Made by a program: the position numbers and the translations under genes. 64,000 bases of DNA from Mesorhizobium wenxiniae. GTDB lineage: Bacteria; Pseudomonadota; Alphaproteobacteria; Rhizobiales; Rhizobiaceae. Under the pieces are notes generated by a model. It worked only from the letters and a program-made list of their open reading frames with translations. It made no database searches and was not told where the DNA came from. The DNA lies in assembly GCF_002284535.1 (NCBI RefSeq), contig NZ_NPKH01000020.1, positions 1,077,273 through 1,141,272 of the forward strand, written 5' to 3'. How positions within the stretch are numbered: the stretch's first letter is position 1; the number at the start of each line of letters is the position of its first letter. Positions 16,379-24,501 of the stretch are shown here, piece after piece.

Positions 16379-16804
16379 TCAGCAGGAAGTAGCCATCAAC
16401 TCCCGTTGCCGTTCCCATTCGACGGGCAAACCCCTGACGAGTGCCTGGAGCTGACCCCCCCTGGACTGCCGTCCGTCGAGTATGGCTTCGACCAGATCGG
16501 GGTCGAGCAGCGTCAACTGGAGCACATGGGATACGAAGGAGCGGTCAAGCCTTTCGGCCGCGGCAAGTTCGATCACTGTGGCGAACTCGCCTGTTTCCAG
16601 CATGTGTTTCCACCGGAACGCCCGCGCCAGCGCCCGGATAAGAGTGTTGTCTATGCGTGGCCGTGCTGGGGTCCATTGCTGTGTGCCGGCGGGCGAGATG
16701 ATAATCTTGCGGCCACCACGCTTGCGCAGGGTCAGCGGCAGATGGACGGTGAGCGATTTGCCGTCAGGGCTGAGTTCGGCATATTTGGCCTCTGACGGCA
16801 TCAT
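16379..16804 (-). CDS. Recombinase-associated small protein
   Basis: A 141-aa protein, last gene of a four-gene module. It contains an amino-terminal basic beta region (LTLRKRGGRKIIISP) and a helix-turn-helix-like segment near residues 80-110 (AAAERLDRSFVSHVLQLTLL). Proteins of this shape travel with large serine recombinases in alphaproteobacterial phages and islands; a DNA-binding accessory role is inferred. Its ATG overlaps the stop of the recombinase gene (TGATG-type coupling). Confidence 0.75.
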   Translation of the reverse strand: MMPSEAKYAELSPDGKSLTVHLPLTLRKRGGRKIIISPAGTQQWTPARPRIDNTLIRALARAFRWKHMLETGEFATVIELAAAERLDRSFVSHVLQLTLLDPDLVEAILDGRQSRGGQLQALVRGLPVEWERQRELMATSC

Positions 16805-18132
16805 GCAGTCCTCCTGTGCTCCGGCTGCTGTCGCAGCTCCGTCGCGAGGCTGGCCATGCCTTCCGTGCGAAGCCGGATGGAAATGCCCTCGACGGCGACA
16901 TCCACCCGCTCGACCAGAAGCTGGACGATGCGGGCCTGCTCGGCCGGGAAGAGCTCATCCCAGAGTGGATCCAGCTGGACGAGGGCTTCACGGACCTCGG
17001 TTTCAGTGATGTCGGAATCGTCCTTTCGCTTGGCCATCCAGGTCCTTACGATCATCTCGGGCGTTCGAAGCAGCGCCCGAAGCTGGTCGATGACCGCAGC
17101 CTCGATCTCGCCTGCCGGCACACGGCGGACCGGGCATGTCTCCGGTCCGAGCTTCTGCACGCTCGTGGTGACGTAGTAGCGGTAGAGCTTTCCCTTCTTG
17201 CGCGTGTGGGCCGGGGTCATGGCGTAGCCGCTCGGAGCAAAGATCAGCCCCTTGAGCAAGGCTGGCGTCTGCCTGCGGCTCTGTCCGGCCCGCTTGCTCG
17301 GGCTATCCGCCACGATCGAGCGAACCTTGTCCCAGAGTTCGCGCCTGATGATCGCCTGATGCTCGCCGGGATAGTTGGCGCCCTTGTGCACCGCGTCGCC
17401 CACATAGACCCGGTTGCTGAGGAGCTTGTAGAGCAGGCCTTTGTCGAAGGCCTTCCCGTTCCTGCGCCTAAGACCCTCCGCATTCAACGTTCGCGCCAGG
17501 ATGGTTGCCGAACCTATCTGCAGGAACCGCTCAAAGATCGAGCGCACAATGGCTGCCTCATCCTCTTGGATCAGAAGCTTGCGGTTCTCGACCCGGTAGC
17601 CAAATGGAACGTTGCCACCCATCCACATGCCCTTTTGCCTGGATGCAGCGAACTTGTCCCTGATGCGCTCGCCGATGACCTCGCGCTCGAACTGGGCGAA
17701 GGAAAGCAGGATGTTCAGCGTCAACCGGCCCATGGAGGTCGTGGTGTTGAAGCTCTGGGTGATCGATACGAAGGTGACGTTGTTCGCCTCGAACAGCTCG
17801 ACCAGCCGGGAAAAGTCGGTGAGCGCCCGCGAGAGCCGGTCGATCTTGTAGACCACCACCACGTCGACCAGGCCGGCATCAACATCGCGCAGCAGCCGCT
17901 TCAGGCCGGGGCGTTCCAGCGTGGCGCCGGAGATGCCGCCATCGTCGTAGCGGTCGGGCACCAGCACCCAGCCCTCTGACCGCTGGCTCGCCACATAGGA
18001 CTCACAAGCCTCGCGCTGGGCGTCGAGGGAATTGAACTCCATGTCGAGCCCTTCCTCCGACGACTTTCGCGTATAGACGGCGCAGCGCAGCTTTCGCACC
18101 GCCGGCTTTTTCTCGAATGCACCCGTGTTCAC
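16801..18132 (-). CDS. Large serine recombinase
   Basis: A 443-aa site-specific integrase. The resolvase domain starts with AVYTRKSSEEG, with the nucleophilic serine expected at residue 24, and includes YKIDRLSRAL and the QFEREVIGERIRDK helix. A Recombinase domain follows, then a zinc-ribbon-like region (cysteines near residues 340-350) and a carboxy-terminal coiled region. It catalyses double-strand exchange through a phosphoserine. The GTG start overlaps the stop of the DUF2924 gene, as in other modules of this kind. It probably moves the surrounding element. Confidence 0.93.
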   Translation of the reverse strand: MNTGAFEKKPAVRKLRCAVYTRKSSEEGLDMEFNSLDAQREACESYVASQRSEGWVLVPDRYDDGGISGATLERPGLKRLLRDVDAGLVDVVVVYKIDRLSRALTDFSRLVELFEANNVTFVSITQSFNTTTSMGRLTLNILLSFAQFEREVIGERIRDKFAASRQKGMWMGGNVPFGYRVENRKLLIQEDEAAIVRSIFERFLQIGSATILARTLNAEGLRRRNGKAFDKGLLYKLLSNRVYVGDAVHKGANYPGEHQAIIRRELWDKVRSIVADSPSKRAGQSRRQTPALLKGLIFAPSGYAMTPAHTRKKGKLYRYYVTTSVQKLGPETCPVRRVPAGEIEAAVIDQLRALLRTPEMIVRTWMAKRKDDSDITETEVREALVQLDPLWDELFPAEQARIVQLLVERVDVAVEGISIRLRTEGMASLATELRQQPEHRRTA

Positions 18133-18575
18133 TGGCCCCTCCCCTTCTGGCTCTTCAAACCGAAGAAGACCAAGCCATTCCAGCGCGTGCCGGTGATCGC
18201 GCGGGCGATTGCTGAGAGCGATTTGTAGGGCCTGCCATCATATTCGTAGCTGTCGGCCAGGACCGTCACGCAATGTTCCACCCCCTGCCATTCACGCATC
18301 AGCCTGGTGCCGGCGATAGGTCGGTTATCAGAGCGGGTACCGCGTCCGCCCGAGCGGGGCTCCAGATCTTCGGCCAGCGCCGCCAACCGCTTCAGAGTCT
18401 CCGGCTTCAGCCCGCCATAGGCGAGTTCCTGCACCCGGTAGGCCAGCCTGCTCTCCAGGAACTTGCGATTGTAGGGCGGCGGTTCCGCGGCAAACAGGTC
18501 GCGCCACATCCCCTTCAGGGCAACGATGTCCATCGCCTTAATCGCCGCCAGCCTGCCGATCACCGCGTCCGTCAC
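18129..18575 (-). CDS. DUF2924 protein, recombinase partner
   Basis: A 148-aa protein with the DUF2924 layout: LKGMWRDLFAAEPPPYNRKF, LESRLAYRVQELAYGG, and a carboxy-terminal half with YEYDGRPYKSLSAIARAITG and WNGLVFFGL. DUF2924 genes nearly always precede a serine recombinase in alphaproteobacterial mobile DNA, and a DNA-binding accessory role is likely. The GTG start overlaps the upstream gene by four bases. Confidence 0.9.
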   Translation of the reverse strand: MTDAVIGRLAAIKAMDIVALKGMWRDLFAAEPPPYNRKFLESRLAYRVQELAYGGLKPETLKRLAALAEDLEPRSGGRGTRSDNRPIAGTRLMREWQGVEHCVTVLADSYEYDGRPYKSLSAIARAITGTRWNGLVFFGLKSQKGRGQ

Positions 18576-18817
18576 GCTCCATTCTCCACCGGTTCGAGTT
18601 CGGCTGCATGACCGCTCTGGTTGGCGGTGAAGTCCACCGAACTATTCTCCCGCTCACCAGATAGTCTGCTTGACTGTCGCGCCCGAAGCCGAACCAGGCC
18701 GGCAGCCAGAATGCTGGCGATTTCCGACAACCGCTCAACTGTCGAGAGCCGGTCGGGAGATAGAGCGTTCAAGCCCGCACGGCACTGACTGTCTGGTGTA
18801 GGTTTTCGCGCGCTCAT
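18572..18817 (-). CDS. Small first gene of the recombinase module
   Basis: An 81-aa protein: MSARKPTPDSQCRAGLNALS, then LSTVERLSEIASILAAGLVR, SRLSGERENSSVDF. It occupies the position upstream of DUF2924 where a short conserved protein is often found. Function unknown. It overlaps the next gene by four bases, so the four genes 18817-16379 form one transcriptional unit. Confidence 0.75.
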   Translation of the reverse strand: MSARKPTPDSQCRAGLNALSPDRLSTVERLSEIASILAAGLVRLRARQSSRLSGERENSSVDFTANQSGHAAELEPVENGA

Positions 18818-18943
18818 GGTGAGCGAGGGTAGCCGGTTTCCAACTTTGCTCCAGCCAACCGGGGATCAATGCGCGATGCAGCGAAAACAAAAGAAATGCC
18901 GCAACCGTCCAGATCTGTCACGCCAGTCCGGGGAACGCGTCAG

Positions 18944-18964
18944 TAATTCGAATTGTCCGAATTA
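18944..18964. promoter_or_regulatory. Inverted repeat between divergent operons
   Basis: TAATTCG and CGAATTA arms separated by seven bases, in the 215-base space between the recombinase module (minus) and the QueC-like cassette (plus). It could be an operator shared by both. No regulator is encoded next to it. Confidence 0.45.
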
Positions 18965-19032
18965 GCTTCACAAGTCGCTAACCCGACCGCCTCAAGTTGG
19001 ACGATGGGGTACAGGCGAGCGAGGTCACGCTG

Positions 19033-19812
19033 ATGGGGCATCAGCATCTGTTGAATATCCCTAAGAGCAAGGACTGGCGGCAGGTTGTCGCTCTCATCAG
19101 CGGCGGCGCCAGCATGGCAAAAATCGCTGGAGCCACCTCACGCGCCGTAGAGCGCAGCATGATTGAAGCCGCCGACGATCCGACGGTGCGCCAGACATTC
19201 TATCTCCTGACACAGCTGCCCCTGGCGGCCCGCGCCGAGGACTTCGGCAGAGAACTAAGACAGCTCGGCCTCCGTGTGGGCGCCAGCCCGACATTGATCG
19301 AAATCGGCAACGCCATGATGGAGTCCATTGACCAGTTCACATCGCGTCTTGGCCGCCGCACGGATTATGGTGAGATCGCGCAGTTGTCGGCGGTCGAGAG
19401 CATCCAGGCCGTCGCCGGCCGCGAACTGCCAGATCTCTTCGGCACCGGCGCCGATCGAGTGCAGGATGTCCTGGCTGGCTTGGGCACCGTTAAACAGTTC
19501 GCCATCCTGGCACGCGACTTCTTCTCGCGCCTGACCCGACGCCACCTCAATTTCTACCTCCATCGCGAGCTATCGAACCACGTCGGTATAGGCCGGCGAT
19601 TCAGCAGCATGGCCGAGCATCAGGAGTTCGAGGCGGCGTTCAGTCTCCACTGCAGCGAGTCCTCGCGCATCATCAAGGAATTTGCTGGCGAGTGGTTCTC
19701 CAAGCATGTCTTCGAAGGCGGGATAGATCGCGACAAAGCGGGCAGGTTCGTCCATGTAGCGGCAAAGAAGATCCGTGAGGAACTGCGCCGGCGCGAGCCA
19801 CAAGATGCTTGA
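19033..19812 (+). CDS. Met-Gly-starting partner of the QueC-like protein
   Basis: A 259-aa protein of no recognised family, beginning MGHQHLLNIPKSKDWRQVV. It is mostly helical, with TYPE-like segments such as RQTFYLLTQLPLAARAEDF, and a carboxy region YLHRELSNHVGIGRRF followed by charged helices. A TTG at 18997 opens the frame, but the ATG at 19033 has GAGG at the right distance and is preferred. After methionine removal the amino terminus would be glycine. Its stop overlaps the QueC-like start by eight bases, so the two are translationally coupled. It is probably the substrate or regulator of that enzyme (inference). Confidence 0.72.
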   Translation: MGHQHLLNIPKSKDWRQVVALISGGASMAKIAGATSRAVERSMIEAADDPTVRQTFYLLTQLPLAARAEDFGRELRQLGLRVGASPTLIEIGNAMMESIDQFTSRLGRRTDYGEIAQLSAVESIQAVAGRELPDLFGTGADRVQDVLAGLGTVKQFAILARDFFSRLTRRHLNFYLHRELSNHVGIGRRFSSMAEHQEFEAAFSLHCSESSRIIKEFAGEWFSKHVFEGGIDRDKAGRFVHVAAKKIREELRRREPQDA

Positions 19813-21763
19813 AACGCTGGTCGTCTGCGGCGGTGAAGCGGCTCCTCAGCGACGGTCGGGCGTTGTGATCGAGCTGGACGTATCGCCCATCGCACATCCC
19901 AAAAGCCGGATCAGATTCAATCCCGGAGAGATAAATGCGCAACTGGTAGACGATCTGCCTGACGCATTGGCCGATGCGGTCGAGGTGGCCGCCTATGTGT
20001 TCAGTGCGGATCGTCTCGTGCGAAGAGGATCAAGCAGCTCGCGCCGCATTGGGGCGGAATGGCAGCGGCAACTGCGTTTCCGAATTCCCGTCAGGCGGCA
20101 TGACCTTTGGACCAGGCCAGAGGTCAAGGAGAAGCTGCGAAGCGCCCTCGCTTTCCTCTCCGGAGATCAGATCGAATTCGAGTTTACGAAGGCCCGCGAC
20201 CCGCGCTCGATCGAGCCGCACCTGGGGTTCCGAGATAGTGGCGCCCAGGTCATTCGACCGGACAAGGTCATCCTGTTTTCTGGCGGCCTCGACTCCCTTG
20301 CCGGAATCGCCGAGCACGTGGTTGGAGACCGCGGCAGCGCCGTGTTGGTCGCTCACCAGAGCGCGACCCAGATTGCAAACTACCAGAACGCGCTCGCCGA
20401 CAAGATTGCCCTGCGAACGGGACCGAAGCAGACCTTCTATGCGCCCATCTGGGTGCGGCGTGGCGAGTCCAATCCGACTGAGCATAGTCAGCGGCTGCGC
20501 TCGTTCCTGTTCGCGTCGCTTGGCATGGCCTACGCATGGATGTTTGGCCTAAGCTCGGTGTTCTTTTATGAAAACGGGGTCACCAGCTTCAATCTTCCGG
20601 TGGCAGAACAAGTGGTTGGCACCAGAGCCAGCCGCACCACGCACCCGAGTGTCCTTCGCCGCTTCGGCGATCTGTTTTCGCTGCTCCTCGATGAGCCGGT
20701 CACGTTTGAAAATCCATTCCTATGGAAGACGAAAGGCGATGTCGTGGCCACCATCGGCAGGCATGGCTGTTCAGACCTGATCGGCGCAACGACGAGCTGC
20801 GCCAAGATCCGCGATTTCTCCATGACCGGCCAGCATTGCGGCTCGTGCTCACAGTGTGTGGAGCGGCGGTTTGGGGTGCTTAACGCAGGTCTGGGAGATC
20901 ATGAACCTGCCACGACTTATGTCACTGACCTATTCGTCGGCTCGCACGACGACGGACGTGACCTCGCCATGGTGGAGGCGCATGTGCTGCGGGCTCAAAG
21001 ACTCGCGACAATGTCGGAGCACGCTTTCGCGTCCAACTATGGCCAGATCTTCCGAACCCTTTCAGATATCGACGGCACACTCGAAGCGGCCGCACACCGG
21101 GTTTATCATCTGCACCGCCGCTATGGCGCCTCGATCATGCAGGTCGTGGATCAGCAGTTGGCGAAGTATTCGAGCCTCGATGACATTCTCAGGCTGCCGC
21201 CAACGTCTCTCCTCGGAATGCTTCGGACACCGGTAGCCAGACAAATTCCCTTTCAGGATCCCATTGAGGACGAACCTCGACCTTCTGTAGAGGCGAAGTC
21301 AAACGCGTCGAAGACCGCCGATCGCCGCATCGCCTTCGCCGTCACTGCTCAAGGGCACGTCAAATTTCCTGAATGTCCAGCTCTGCCCCGCAACATCTCG
21401 GCCCTTCTCGCACACCTGGCCCAGCAGTTCATATCCGACCTGGAACAGGGACGAGATGGGGCTGACCACTCCTATGTGAGGACCAAGCAGCTTACGGACC
21501 TGTTCGACATTTCGGGGGACGATCTGCGCCAACGCGTGAGAAGAGCTCGGCGATTCCTGGAAAAGCATTTTGAAAGGGCCACGGGTTACACGCTCGACGA
21601 ACATGACATCATCCAAAGCATGAAATGGACGGGCTACAGGCTGAATCCGTATCTTATCCTTATGGACGCTCGCGCCCTTGAGGCTCGCGTTTCACGACAA
21701 TCCTCAAAAGGTGTCACGACTCGCGAACAAATGCCTGGGATTCAGGGGTTCGGCACGGGATGA
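19805..21763 (+). CDS. QueC-like ATP-pyrophosphatase with C-terminal extension
   Basis: A 652-aa protein. About 150 amino-terminal residues are of unknown fold. A PP-loop SGGLDS (159-164) follows, then ENGVTSFNLPVAEQ and RTTHP segments, and a QueC-type zinc site with Cys332 plus CGSCSQC (345, 348, 351) followed by VERRF. This matches 7-cyano-7-deazaguanine synthase QueC, but is about 400 residues longer. The last 200 residues end in a winged-helix-like part (DISGDDLRQRVRRARRF, WTGYRLNPYLIL). No queD, queE or queF is nearby, so a housekeeping queuosine role is unlikely. QueC-like proteins occur in Qat and type IV CBASS antiphage systems. Confidence 0.82.
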   Translation: MLETLVVCGGEAAPQRRSGVVIELDVSPIAHPKSRIRFNPGEINAQLVDDLPDALADAVEVAAYVFSADRLVRRGSSSSRRIGAEWQRQLRFRIPVRRHDLWTRPEVKEKLRSALAFLSGDQIEFEFTKARDPRSIEPHLGFRDSGAQVIRPDKVILFSGGLDSLAGIAEHVVGDRGSAVLVAHQSATQIANYQNALADKIALRTGPKQTFYAPIWVRRGESNPTEHSQRLRSFLFASLGMAYAWMFGLSSVFFYENGVTSFNLPVAEQVVGTRASRTTHPSVLRRFGDLFSLLLDEPVTFENPFLWKTKGDVVATIGRHGCSDLIGATTSCAKIRDFSMTGQHCGSCSQCVERRFGVLNAGLGDHEPATTYVTDLFVGSHDDGRDLAMVEAHVLRAQRLATMSEHAFASNYGQIFRTLSDIDGTLEAAAHRVYHLHRRYGASIMQVVDQQLAKYSSLDDILRLPPTSLLGMLRTPVARQIPFQDPIEDEPRPSVEAKSNASKTADRRIAFAVTAQGHVKFPECPALPRNISALLAHLAQQFISDLEQGRDGADHSYVRTKQLTDLFDISGDDLRQRVRRARRFLEKHFERATGYTLDEHDIIQSMKWTGYRLNPYLILMDARALEARVSRQSSKGVTTREQMPGIQGFGTG

Positions 21764-21889
21764 CGCGTCACGTCATTGTCTGCCGATGAGCATGTCTTAA
21801 AAGCCGCGAACTACCGAGAATGCCTGCCATGAACAACGCTTCCACTCGCGCTCTAGCGCAAAAGGGGGAAGCCGGCTCAGGAGCAGCAT

Positions 21890-22105
21890 ATGGCAGAAAC
21901 TCGCCCCACCTATCTCAATCAGCATGAACTCGCACTTCGCTGGCGTCTCAGCCCACGCACACTCGAACGCTGGCGCTGGCTGAAGACCGGGCCCCACTAC
22001 CACAAGCTCGGCGGTAAGATCGCCTACGCGCTCGCCGATGTCGAAGCCTACGAGCGCCGCCGCCGCGCCGAAACCCACTCGTCGATCCTCGGGTCGTGGG
22101 AGTGA
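21890..22105 (+). CDS. Excisionase/AlpA-type helix-turn-helix protein
   Basis: A 71-aa protein with the pattern YLNQHELALRWRLSPRTLER and WRWLKTGPHYHKLGGKIAY, then LADVEAYERRRR. This is the MerR-like winged HTH of excisionase and AlpA-type proteins. It probably controls excision or the primase operon. It is the first gene of a run ending at 24378. Confidence 0.85.
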   Translation: MAETRPTYLNQHELALRWRLSPRTLERWRWLKTGPHYHKLGGKIAYALADVEAYERRRRAETHSSILGSWE

Positions 22106-22110
22106 TCGCG

Positions 22111-22317
22111 ATGGAAGAGAAAAAAGCTGACCCGGGAGCGCTGGCAGGCGCTCACCGGGTCGATGTCACGATGCTGGCTGTCACAGGTGACGCAGATGTC
22201 AGTAGCGGAAACACCGTCGAGCTTCAAATTCACCAGATTCTGGCGCGCTCTTCCTGTTCTCGCCCGGTGGCAGCGGTGGTGGCTGAACACGCCTTCTCGA
22301 CCGGGAGGCCAGCATGA
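22111..22317 (+). CDS. Small protein of the primase operon
   Basis: A 68-aa product, MEEKKADPGALAGAHRVDVT, with no recognised family. GGGAG precedes the ATG and the stop overlaps the next start as ATGA. Realness is supported by this coupling more than by its sequence. Confidence 0.5.
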   Translation: MEEKKADPGALAGAHRVDVTMLAVTGDADVSSGNTVELQIHQILARSSCSRPVAAVVAEHAFSTGRPA

Positions 22318-22436
22318 CGGAGGTTTATCAGGCCAGCCCGGTAAAACGGTGTCGGGCGACAAAGCTGAAGGCCGCCGAGAACAGCGCGCGAGAACTGATC
22401 GCAACGCCTGTAGGCCAGATCGGGGAGGCTGCATGA
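22314..22436 (+). CDS. 40-aa protein of the primase operon
   Basis: Starts MTEVYQASPVKRCRATKLKA and ends VGQIGEAA. GGGAGG lies before the ATG, and both ends overlap the neighbours by four bases (ATGA). Basic, helical, no family recognised. Confidence 0.55.
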   Translation: MTEVYQASPVKRCRATKLKAAENSARELIATPVGQIGEAA

Positions 22437-23008
22437 TCGAGCTGGCTCTCCTGGCTGCCCGGCACGAACTTGGTGAGCGCGCTGATGGCCGCTTCATGCA
22501 GATGTTCGACTACTGCCGGGTCCACGCCATCAGTATGTTGTCGGCCGGCCCGCATATCGGCTGCGCCTCGGTGATCCCGGTAGTGCACCATCGCGGCGAA
22601 CGCTTCGACTTTGCCGCCCGCGGCAACGAGGCGGTCGACGCCGTGGTGGTCGAGGCGCTCGGCACCGACGAAGAACGCGTCATCGATCTTGTTGCTTGGC
22701 GCCTGGATCGGCCGGATCGTCCATTGACGATGTTCGGGCGGGTCGGATTGCTTGGGCTGTCGGCAGCGCTGAACCCGGCGACGTTCTTCATGGGCGCGGC
22801 GTTGCAGGTTCACGACACCCCGCTCGGGTGGCTGAAATCTGCATGCCGGGGTTGCGCCATTGTCGTCCCGGATGTCGCCGCGAGGCAGTTGCGCGACGTG
22901 GGCGGCCCGATTGCTGCGTCGAGCCTAGCCCAGGGACGCAGGATCCGTGCCTTGATCGATAGTGTTCCTCGGCCCGCCATTCTTGTACCGGAAAGGCGCG
23001 CGGCATGA
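22433..23008 (+). CDS. Phage-type conserved protein before the primase
   Basis: A 191-aa protein starting MIELALLAARHELGERADGR. It has a DUF-like alpha/beta character: PVVHHRGERFDFAARGNEA, VIDLVAWRLDRPDRP, NPATFFMGAALQVHDTPLGW and SACRGCAIVVPD. Genes of this kind stand before P4-type primase genes in rhizobial prophages; it may be a degenerate primase/Toprim partner (inference). GGGGAGG precedes the ATG, and it overlaps both neighbours by four bases. The open frame extends upstream but is not protein-like there. Confidence 0.65.
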   Translation: MIELALLAARHELGERADGRFMQMFDYCRVHAISMLSAGPHIGCASVIPVVHHRGERFDFAARGNEAVDAVVVEALGTDEERVIDLVAWRLDRPDRPLTMFGRVGLLGLSAALNPATFFMGAALQVHDTPLGWLKSACRGCAIVVPDVAARQLRDVGGPIAASSLAQGRRIRALIDSVPRPAILVPERRAA

Positions 23009-24378
23009 TGGGGGATCTGGTTCCACTGGAAAAGTTCGCCGCTGAAGACGGCCGACCGCCAGCTTTTACCGACGAGGCGCTGGCGTTGCGTTTTGCCGAA
23101 CTGCATCGAGATGATCTCAGATATGTCGCGGCATGGTCGAAATGGCTGCATTGGACGGGCGCCTACTGGAAAGTCGACGAGACGCTGCTCGCCTTCGACT
23201 TTGTACGCGCCGTCTGCCGAGAAGCAGCGGCCCAGTGCAACAATCAAAGAACGGCGGCGACGCTTGCCAGCGCCAAGACCGTCGCGGCGGTAGAGCGGCT
23301 GGCGAAGGCCGACCGGCGGCTTGCGGCCAGGGTCGACCAGTGGGATGCCGACCTTTGGACATTGAACACGCCGGCCGGGGCCCTCGATCTCCGAAGCGGA
23401 GTTGTGCGTCCGCATGATCCAAGCGATTACATCACCAGGATCACTGCCGCGTTCCCCGGCGGTCCCTGCCCGACCTGGCTCTCGTTCCTCGATCGGGTGA
23501 CGGGCGGCGACGCCGAGCTTCAGTCCTTTATGCAGCGGATGTTCGGTTACGCGCTCACCGGCGACACCACGGCCCATGCGCTGTTCTTCCTGTTTGGCAC
23601 CGGCGCCAACGGCAAGTCGGTGACCATCGATACCGTAGCCGGGATCCTGAATGATTATCACCGAACGGCGGCCATCGAGACATTCACCGCATCTACCACG
23701 GAGAGACATCCGACCGATCTGGCCGGCCTTCGCGGCGCGCGGCTGGTCACCGCGGTCGAGACGGAGGAAGGCAGGCGCTGGGCCGAGAGCCGCATCAAGA
23801 CGCTGACTGGCGGCGACACCATAGCCGCGCGGTTCATGCGGCAGGACTATTTCGAGTTCGCGCCGCAGTTCAAGCTGGTTATCGCCGGCAATCACAAGCC
23901 CGGACTTCGATCCGTCGACGAAGCAATCCGACGGCGGTTCCATCTGCTGCCGTTCACCGTAACGATCCCGCATGCCGAGCGAAATCCCAATCTACGCGAG
24001 CAACTGAAGGCGGAATGGCCGGGGATCCTGTCCTGGATGCTCGAAGGCTGTCTCGACTGGCAGCGGCGGGGACTATGCCCGCCCAAAGCGGTGGTGGACT
24101 CAACCGTAGCGTATCTGGACGCCGAAGACGCGATCTCGGCCTGGATTGACGAGCGCTGCGTGCGTGACCCATCGGCCTGGAGCGCAGCTACCGAGCTGTT
24201 TGCCTCCTGGAAGCATTGGGCGGAGCAGGCCGGCGAATTCATCGGTTCGGCCAAGAGATTTGGGCAAAATCTCGAGACGCGTGGATTTTCACCTCAACGC
24301 AAGCGGGATGGACGCGGCTATGTTGGATTGGAGCTACCACCAGGAGATGCTGTTCGTCGGCATTGGCAGGGTGAATGA
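23005..24378 (+). CDS. P4-family phage/plasmid primase-helicase (D5-like)
   Basis: A 457-aa protein. An amino-terminal D5_N region (FAELHRDDLRYVAAWSKWLH, WDADLWTLNTPAGALDL) is followed by a superfamily 3 helicase ATPase: Walker A GTGANGKS at 198-205, a Walker B-like region LVTAVETEEGRRW, and VIAGNHKPGLRSVDEAIRRR with the arginine finger. A carboxy-terminal winged-helix part follows. It lacks a separate amino-terminal primase domain, so it may act mainly as the replicative helicase of the element. It is the end of the operon from 21890. Confidence 0.9.
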   Translation: MMGDLVPLEKFAAEDGRPPAFTDEALALRFAELHRDDLRYVAAWSKWLHWTGAYWKVDETLLAFDFVRAVCREAAAQCNNQRTAATLASAKTVAAVERLAKADRRLAARVDQWDADLWTLNTPAGALDLRSGVVRPHDPSDYITRITAAFPGGPCPTWLSFLDRVTGGDAELQSFMQRMFGYALTGDTTAHALFFLFGTGANGKSVTIDTVAGILNDYHRTAAIETFTASTTERHPTDLAGLRGARLVTAVETEEGRRWAESRIKTLTGGDTIAARFMRQDYFEFAPQFKLVIAGNHKPGLRSVDEAIRRRFHLLPFTVTIPHAERNPNLREQLKAEWPGILSWMLEGCLDWQRRGLCPPKAVVDSTVAYLDAEDAISAWIDERCVRDPSAWSAATELFASWKHWAEQAGEFIGSAKRFGQNLETRGFSPQRKRDGRGYVGLELPPGDAVRRHWQGE

Positions 24379-24382
24379 CAGG

Positions 24383-24469
24383 GTGTGACGCATGTGACGC
24401 GTTTTCCGGTATTCACCGTTCACGCGCGCGTGACGCCGATAAGCTGAACAAGCGTCACATGCGTCACAC
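24383..24469. repeat. Inverted-repeat array, candidate replication origin
   Basis: Perfect 17-base inverted repeats at 24383-24399 and 24453-24469, built from TGACGC units (GTGTGACGCATGTGACG and its complement), flank a perfect 14-base palindrome TCACGCGCGCGTGA at 24420-24433. The unit TGACGC occurs five times in 87 bases. It directly follows the P4-type primase gene. P4-like replicons carry iterated sites bound by their primase protein, so an origin is plausible; a transcription terminator is less likely, as no T run follows. Confidence 0.6.
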
Positions 24470-24501
24470 TTTCCTGCGATGCCTGCATTTTTCGCCTGCT
24501 C

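Noticed and set aside
16816..17979. 387-aa plus-strand frame
   Set aside because: Shadow of the large serine recombinase gene.
19805..21763. QueC-like gene as housekeeping queuosine biosynthesis queC
   Set aside because: The protein is nearly three times the usual size, is coupled to an unknown partner, lies in mobile DNA and has no other queuosine genes beside it.
22810..23973. 387-aa minus-strand frame
   Set aside because: Shadow of the primase-helicase and its upstream gene.
24383..24469. Reading the inverted repeats as a plain terminator of the primase operon
   Set aside because: The arms are 53 bases apart, no T run follows, and the units are iterated, which fits a protein-binding array better.
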